Source: Thaumasiovibrio sp043421945
GTDB lineage: Bacteria; Pseudomonadota; Gammaproteobacteria; Enterobacterales; Vibrionaceae
Reading direction: 5' to 3'
DNA length: 47,219 nucleotides
Assembly (NCBI GenBank): GCA_043421945.1
Contig: JBHOGO010000027.1
Span: 1 to 47,219, forward strand
The notes beneath the pieces were generated by a model, which did not search any database, had not been told where the DNA came from, and was given only the letters and a program-made list of their open reading frames with translations. Shown here one piece after another: positions 44,277-47,219 of the stretch. Within the stretch, counting starts at the first letter, position 1; each line of letters starts with the position of its first letter. The position numbers were made by a program, and so were the translations under genes.

Positions 44277-44334
44277 GCCTGCTCTCAATAAGCAGGCGCT
44301 AGGTCATCAAGTTGCCTATTCACTCCTGACCTAG
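44277..44334. terminator. Two hairpins between convergent genes
   Basis: GCCTGCT/AGCAGGC (44277-44297) and CTAGGTCA/TGACCTAG (44299-44334, 20-base loop) lie between the stops of the lipoprotein and LpxR-like genes. Neither has a good T-run, so they may protect 3' ends or terminate weakly. Confidence 0.4.
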
Positions 44335-44367
44335 CTCTCTTGGTTTATCGCTTCCCTATCATGCTTA

Positions 44368-45306
44368 TTAGTATTTCCACATAATGCTAATTGAGGCGTA
44401 GCCATTTCTTGATGTTGGTGCTGGAGAGAAGGCGACATCACCGTAGTTTGCCGCAATGCTCAGTCCGAACAGGTGGTATTGTCCAAACCAGCCCACTTGT
44501 ATCCGGCTCTGGTTTTGGTTTAAGTCGACATTTGAGCGGTAATCGAGGCTACCAGTGATGGTTTTGTCTTCTTGTACATACCACTGATAGGCGCCAGCAT
44601 AGATAAAATGGCGGATAGCAGGGCGCTCAATAAAGTTCCTGATACCGTGAATGGCGGAAACACTGCCTATTTCCACTTCGCTTCCCCAAAGTAACGTTGC
44701 TCCCCCCGTCAGTGACTGGATTGTCGTGCCAAACTGTGCGCCCGCTTGCAGGCTAAGTGCAAACTGTGGGTGAATGATGACAGGTATATCGAATTCCATG
44801 CCGACGTTAAACAGCAGGGTGTTCTTTATTTGGTGATCCCAGCCGTTTGGGTTAGAGGAGTCTGTCCATAAATGCACATGGTGTTGTGCTGTTTCGCCTA
44901 ATGCCGCTGGACCTAGAACTCCCACTTCTAGCCAATTCGATGTGCTAAATTGTTGATGATATGCCGTCATCAATGACCGAATAGCGAGAGTGGCAGCATA
45001 GGGGCGATCGTCGGGTTGGGCTTCGTGAAGCATGATTTCTTCGGGGGTCCATAGGCGCTGCTCAAGGGACCATTGATGGAGACGCTCTCTGCCGCCAGGT
45101 AAAAGCACTGCCTGCCCATAAACGATAGGAGAGACTTGCGATATCGACATCGCTTCAGCGCGCTTTATGTATAAGCCGTTACTGTAGTCCCCATCAGTAC
45201 CGAGTAGGATATCGTTATCAAATTTTATCTGCCAGCTCGCTGCTACTGTGTATGAGGAATAGATGGGCAGGATGCAGAGGAGTAACCACAACAGGCGCTT
45301 TGCCAT
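44368..45306 (-). CDS. LpxR-like outer-membrane lipid A deacylase (DUF2219)
   Basis: The protein has 312 residues, a signal peptide ending near AVA (residues 21-23) and a beta-barrel pattern to the C-terminal aromatic Tyr. FDNDILLGTDGDYSNGLYIKR at the mature N-terminus matches the LpxR pattern with the Asn-Asp pair; DDRPYAATLAIRS and GPAALGETAQHHVH supply the later conserved block, including the His and Glu expected in the active site. LpxR removes the 3'-acyloxyacyl chain of lipid A with calcium. Activity here is inference from the family. It sits between tex and greB, away from other envelope genes, and is divergent from greB. Confidence 0.82.
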   Translation of the reverse strand: MAKRLLWLLLCILPIYSSYTVAASWQIKFDNDILLGTDGDYSNGLYIKRAEAMSISQVSPIVYGQAVLLPGGRERLHQWSLEQRLWTPEEIMLHEAQPDDRPYAATLAIRSLMTAYHQQFSTSNWLEVGVLGPAALGETAQHHVHLWTDSSNPNGWDHQIKNTLLFNVGMEFDIPVIIHPQFALSLQAGAQFGTTIQSLTGGATLLWGSEVEIGSVSAIHGIRNFIERPAIRHFIYAGAYQWYVQEDKTITGSLDYRSNVDLNQNQSRIQVGWFGQYHLFGLSIAANYGDVAFSPAPTSRNGYASISIMWKY

Positions 45307-45696
45307 TGTTCTCCCTTAAATAGTTGGTGATAATTTTTTTAAGCATGATAAATAACCCTACCTTTTTCCACCATTAATCGAGTCAGTGTTGTTAATGAAT
45401 GTAAAAAGTGGCGCTTTGTCTCATAAAGCCTTGAACTGACTCGTAAACGATGGCCTGCCACAGTAGCGGTGTGCTAGTTGTGAGAGCTGCATAATTGCTC
45501 CAGTATTCACAATGATAGTCTGGTTTTGTTTTATACAGTGCTTAATGAGTAGGCATTGATACGCTTTATTGAGTGACAGCGCGTTAAGTTAAGGCGTATT
45601 TTCCGCCTTTTTCGTGAGTGAATTACCTGAAAAGAGACATTAAAAGCGCTAGCATTCATTGGGTATCAATTAGCTCTCTTAAAGTGGAACAACACA
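45307..45696. other. Structured gene-free region before greB
   Basis: This 390-bp region holds a 9-bp inverted repeat, CGAGTCAGT (45379-45387) with ACTGACTCG (45435-45443), a TTGTGA/TCACAA pair (45478-45512) and a small terminator-like hairpin (45591-45612). It must contain the promoters of both the LpxR-like gene and greB. No protein-coding sequence is convincing. Confidence 0.6.
45591..45612 (+). terminator. Terminator-like hairpin upstream of greB
   Basis: AAGGCG and CGCCTT form a 6-bp stem with a seven-base loop, followed by TTT. There is no plus-strand gene for it to terminate within the 1.3 kb upstream, so it might end a small RNA or attenuate a greB leader. Confidence 0.45.
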
Positions 45697-46173
45697 GTGA
45701 AAACTAAACTCATCACACGCAAAGGTTATAATAAACTCAGGGCAGAGCACGACTTCTTATGGAAAGAGCGACGCCCTGAAATCACCAAAATCGTGACATG
45801 GGCAGCGAGTTTAGGCGATCGATCTGAGAACGCTGACTACAAATATAACAAAGGCTTATTGCGTCAGATTGACCGACGAGTCCGTTTCTTACGTAAGTGT
45901 CTTGCTGAGCTGCAAATTGTCGATTATTCACCACAGCAAGATGGCAAAGTCTTTTTTGGTGCGTGGGTTGAAATAGAAAACGAAGAGGGTGAGAAAAAGC
46001 GCTTTCAAGTTGTCGGCCCTGAGGAGATCTATGAGCGTAAAGATGCGGTCTCTATTGATTCGCCAATGGCGAGAGCGTTATTGAAAAAAGAGGTGGATGA
46101 TGAGGTCATCGTTAGGACCCCAGAAGGAACGCGGTTGTGGTTTGTGAATAAAATCGAGTACGAAGGCGCTTAG
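45697..46173 (+). CDS. greB: Transcript cleavage factor GreB
   Basis: The protein has 158 residues. GreB inserts its coiled coil into the RNA polymerase secondary channel and stimulates cleavage of backtracked RNA. The tip motif with the acidic pair is in SLGDRSENADY (about residues 39-49). The C-terminal FKBP-like domain starts at GAWVEIENEEG. Basic residues along the coil (KGLLRQIDRRVRFLRK) distinguish GreB from GreA. The start is a GTG at 45697, with weak Shine-Dalgarno sequence (TGGAAC). Confidence 0.96.
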   Translation: MKTKLITRKGYNKLRAEHDFLWKERRPEITKIVTWAASLGDRSENADYKYNKGLLRQIDRRVRFLRKCLAELQIVDYSPQQDGKVFFGAWVEIENEEGEKKRFQVVGPEEIYERKDAVSIDSPMARALLKKEVDDEVIVRTPEGTRLWFVNKIEYEGA

Positions 46174-46262
46174 TTTGTCACCCATAAAAACCGTGAAACA
46201 ACTCCCATTTCCCCCATTTCTTGCAATGTTAAAGCGTTATACTGTACGGTTTATTGACCAAT

Positions 46263-46285
46263 GCAACTATCTTGCGATGAGTTGC
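46263..46285. promoter_or_regulatory. Inverted repeat in the ompR upstream region
   Basis: GCAACT and AGTTGC (6-bp arms, 11-base spacer) lie 98 bp before the preferred ompR start, followed by TATACT, a possible -10 element at 46288-46293. It may be an operator or the base of a leader hairpin. Confidence 0.35.
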
Positions 46286-46383
46286 GGTATACTCGACACA
46301 GCCCGTAACACTAATTTCTCTCTAGTCATGGCTTTTTTGGGTAAAATCAAGCCAGATGCAGAACTCGAGTGCAGGTAGATAAA

Positions 46384-47103
46384 ATGCAGGAAAATTTCAA
46401 AGTACTGGTTGTTGATGATGATATGCGCCTACGTGCGCTATTAGAGCGTTATCTTTCAGAGCAAGGCTTCCAAGTACGCAGTGTCTCAAACGCAGAGCAA
46501 ATGGATCGACTGCTATCCCGTGAAACATTCCACTTGATGGTATTAGACTTGATGTTACCCGGTGAAGATGGCTTGTCGATTTGCCGCCGCCTCAGAAATG
46601 CGAACAATAATCTACCCATTGTTATGCTGACCGCAAAAGGCGATGAAGTCGATCGTATTGTAGGCTTAGAAGTCGGTGCCGATGACTATTTGCCTAAGCC
46701 ATTTAATCCTCGTGAACTACTCGCGCGTATTCGTGCCGTTTTACGTCGCCAGAATGTCGAAGCGCCTGGTGCGCCTAGCGTCGATTCAAAAGTCGTTGAG
46801 TTTGGTGAGTTTCGTCTTAACCTCGGTACTCGCGAAATGTTCCGAAATGAAGAGCCGATGCCATTAACCTCTGGTGAGTTCGCGGTATTAAAAGCACTCG
46901 TGACCAATGCGCGTGAGCCGATGTCGCGTGATAAGCTGATGAACATGGCGCGTGGCCGTGAATATTCCGCAATGGAGCGTTCTATTGACGTTCAAATCTC
47001 GCGCTTACGTCGCATGATTGAAGAAGATCCTAGTCGCCCTCGTTATATCCAAACAGTGTGGGGCTTGGGTTATGTCTTCGTCCCTGATGGTGCCGATGTT
47101 TAA
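46384..47103 (+). CDS. ompR: Osmolarity response regulator OmpR
   Basis: The response regulator has 239 residues. The receiver domain (1-120) has the acidic pocket VVDDD (9-13), the phosphorylation site Asp55 in LMVLDLMLPGEDG, and Lys in LPKPFNP. The winged-helix DNA-binding domain (about 135-235) contains RSIDVQISRLRRMIEEDP and ends with the VWGLGYVFVPDG beta hairpin. It controls porin and envelope genes. The start is the ATG at 46384 with AGGTAG upstream, giving MQENFKVLVVDDD as in V. cholerae. A GTG at 46369 would add five residues. No envZ begins before the strong terminator at 47181. Confidence 0.97.
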   Translation: MQENFKVLVVDDDMRLRALLERYLSEQGFQVRSVSNAEQMDRLLSRETFHLMVLDLMLPGEDGLSICRRLRNANNNLPIVMLTAKGDEVDRIVGLEVGADDYLPKPFNPRELLARIRAVLRRQNVEAPGAPSVDSKVVEFGEFRLNLGTREMFRNEEPMPLTSGEFAVLKALVTNAREPMSRDKLMNMARGREYSAMERSIDVQISRLRRMIEEDPSRPRYIQTVWGLGYVFVPDGADV

Positions 47104-47180
47104 TTCGCTGACATAGAACACACTAAACGCCCGGTATTGCCGTAATGCTTGTCAGTTAAGCTGACTTATCGCTTCCGAGA

Positions 47181-47213
47181 AGGCCTAACCGCATAGCGGT
47201 TAGGCCTTTTTTT
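47181..47213 (+). terminator. Strong terminator after ompR
   Basis: A 12-bp perfect stem, AGGCCTAACCGC with GCGGTTAGGCCT, closes an ATA loop and runs into seven Ts. It lies 77 bp after the ompR stop. Confidence 0.95.
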
Positions 47214-47219
47214 CACCGC

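Noticed and set aside
1..47219. Mobile element, prophage or genomic island
   Set aside because: No transposase, integrase, att-like direct repeats or phage genes; gene order is typical core chromosome throughout.

Overview
The window is a 47 kb stretch of ordinary gammaproteobacterial chromosome. Protein sequences and gene order point to the Vibrionaceae: the GspE and OmpR sequences closely resemble the Vibrio cholerae proteins as I remember them, and gsp genes lie beside hslRO-pckA and nudE-cysQ. Two short orphan genes between bioH and tex match a Vibrionaceae pattern I recall. The genus cannot be fixed by eye. I see no insertion sequence, prophage, integrase, CRISPR array, tRNA or rRNA.

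Layout. 1-600: two hairpin terminators, a LacI-type dyad and an orphan gene. 652-5573: a DUF2959 lipoprotein gene (-), yihY-dtd-madA (+) and an AsmA-like gene (-) whose 3' end overlaps madA. 5810-9149: pckA and hslR-hslO, all on the minus strand. 9509-20644: a complete type II secretion operon, gspC to gspN, with a CRP-like site in the intergenic region before it. 20794-22175: nudE-cysQ. 22176-22788: an unusual gene-free stretch with seven 45-bp tandem repeats and several hairpins. 22789-27348: plsB (-), dgkA, lexA with two SOS boxes, and a methyltransferase gene preceded by a Fur-like box. 27802-35735: a cytochrome c oxidase locus (subunits II, I and III, Cox11, SURF1, a CxxxC membrane protein, CtaA and CtaB) with a DUF2909 gene on the opposite strand. 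35929-39837: a MATE transporter gene, nfuA (-), comF (-) and bioH (+). 40092-41111: two orphan small genes. 41264-47103: tex (-), a BamE-like lipoprotein gene, an LpxR-like gene (-), greB and ompR, followed by a strong terminator.

How the genes work together. The gsp genes encode the secretin, inner-membrane platform, ATPase and pseudopilins of one secretion machine. The prepilin peptidase and pilotin are not here. The cox locus holds the structural subunits of a heme-copper oxidase, its copper-insertion factor and the two heme A biosynthesis enzymes. plsB and dgkA both act in phospholipid metabolism. lexA shows the classic autoregulated control region, and the gene after it may add iron control. 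The most unusual sequence features are the 45-bp repeat array, the Fur-like box before the methyltransferase, the LacI-type dyad at the left edge, the head-to-head overlap of DUF2909 and SURF1, and a structured intergenic region before greB.
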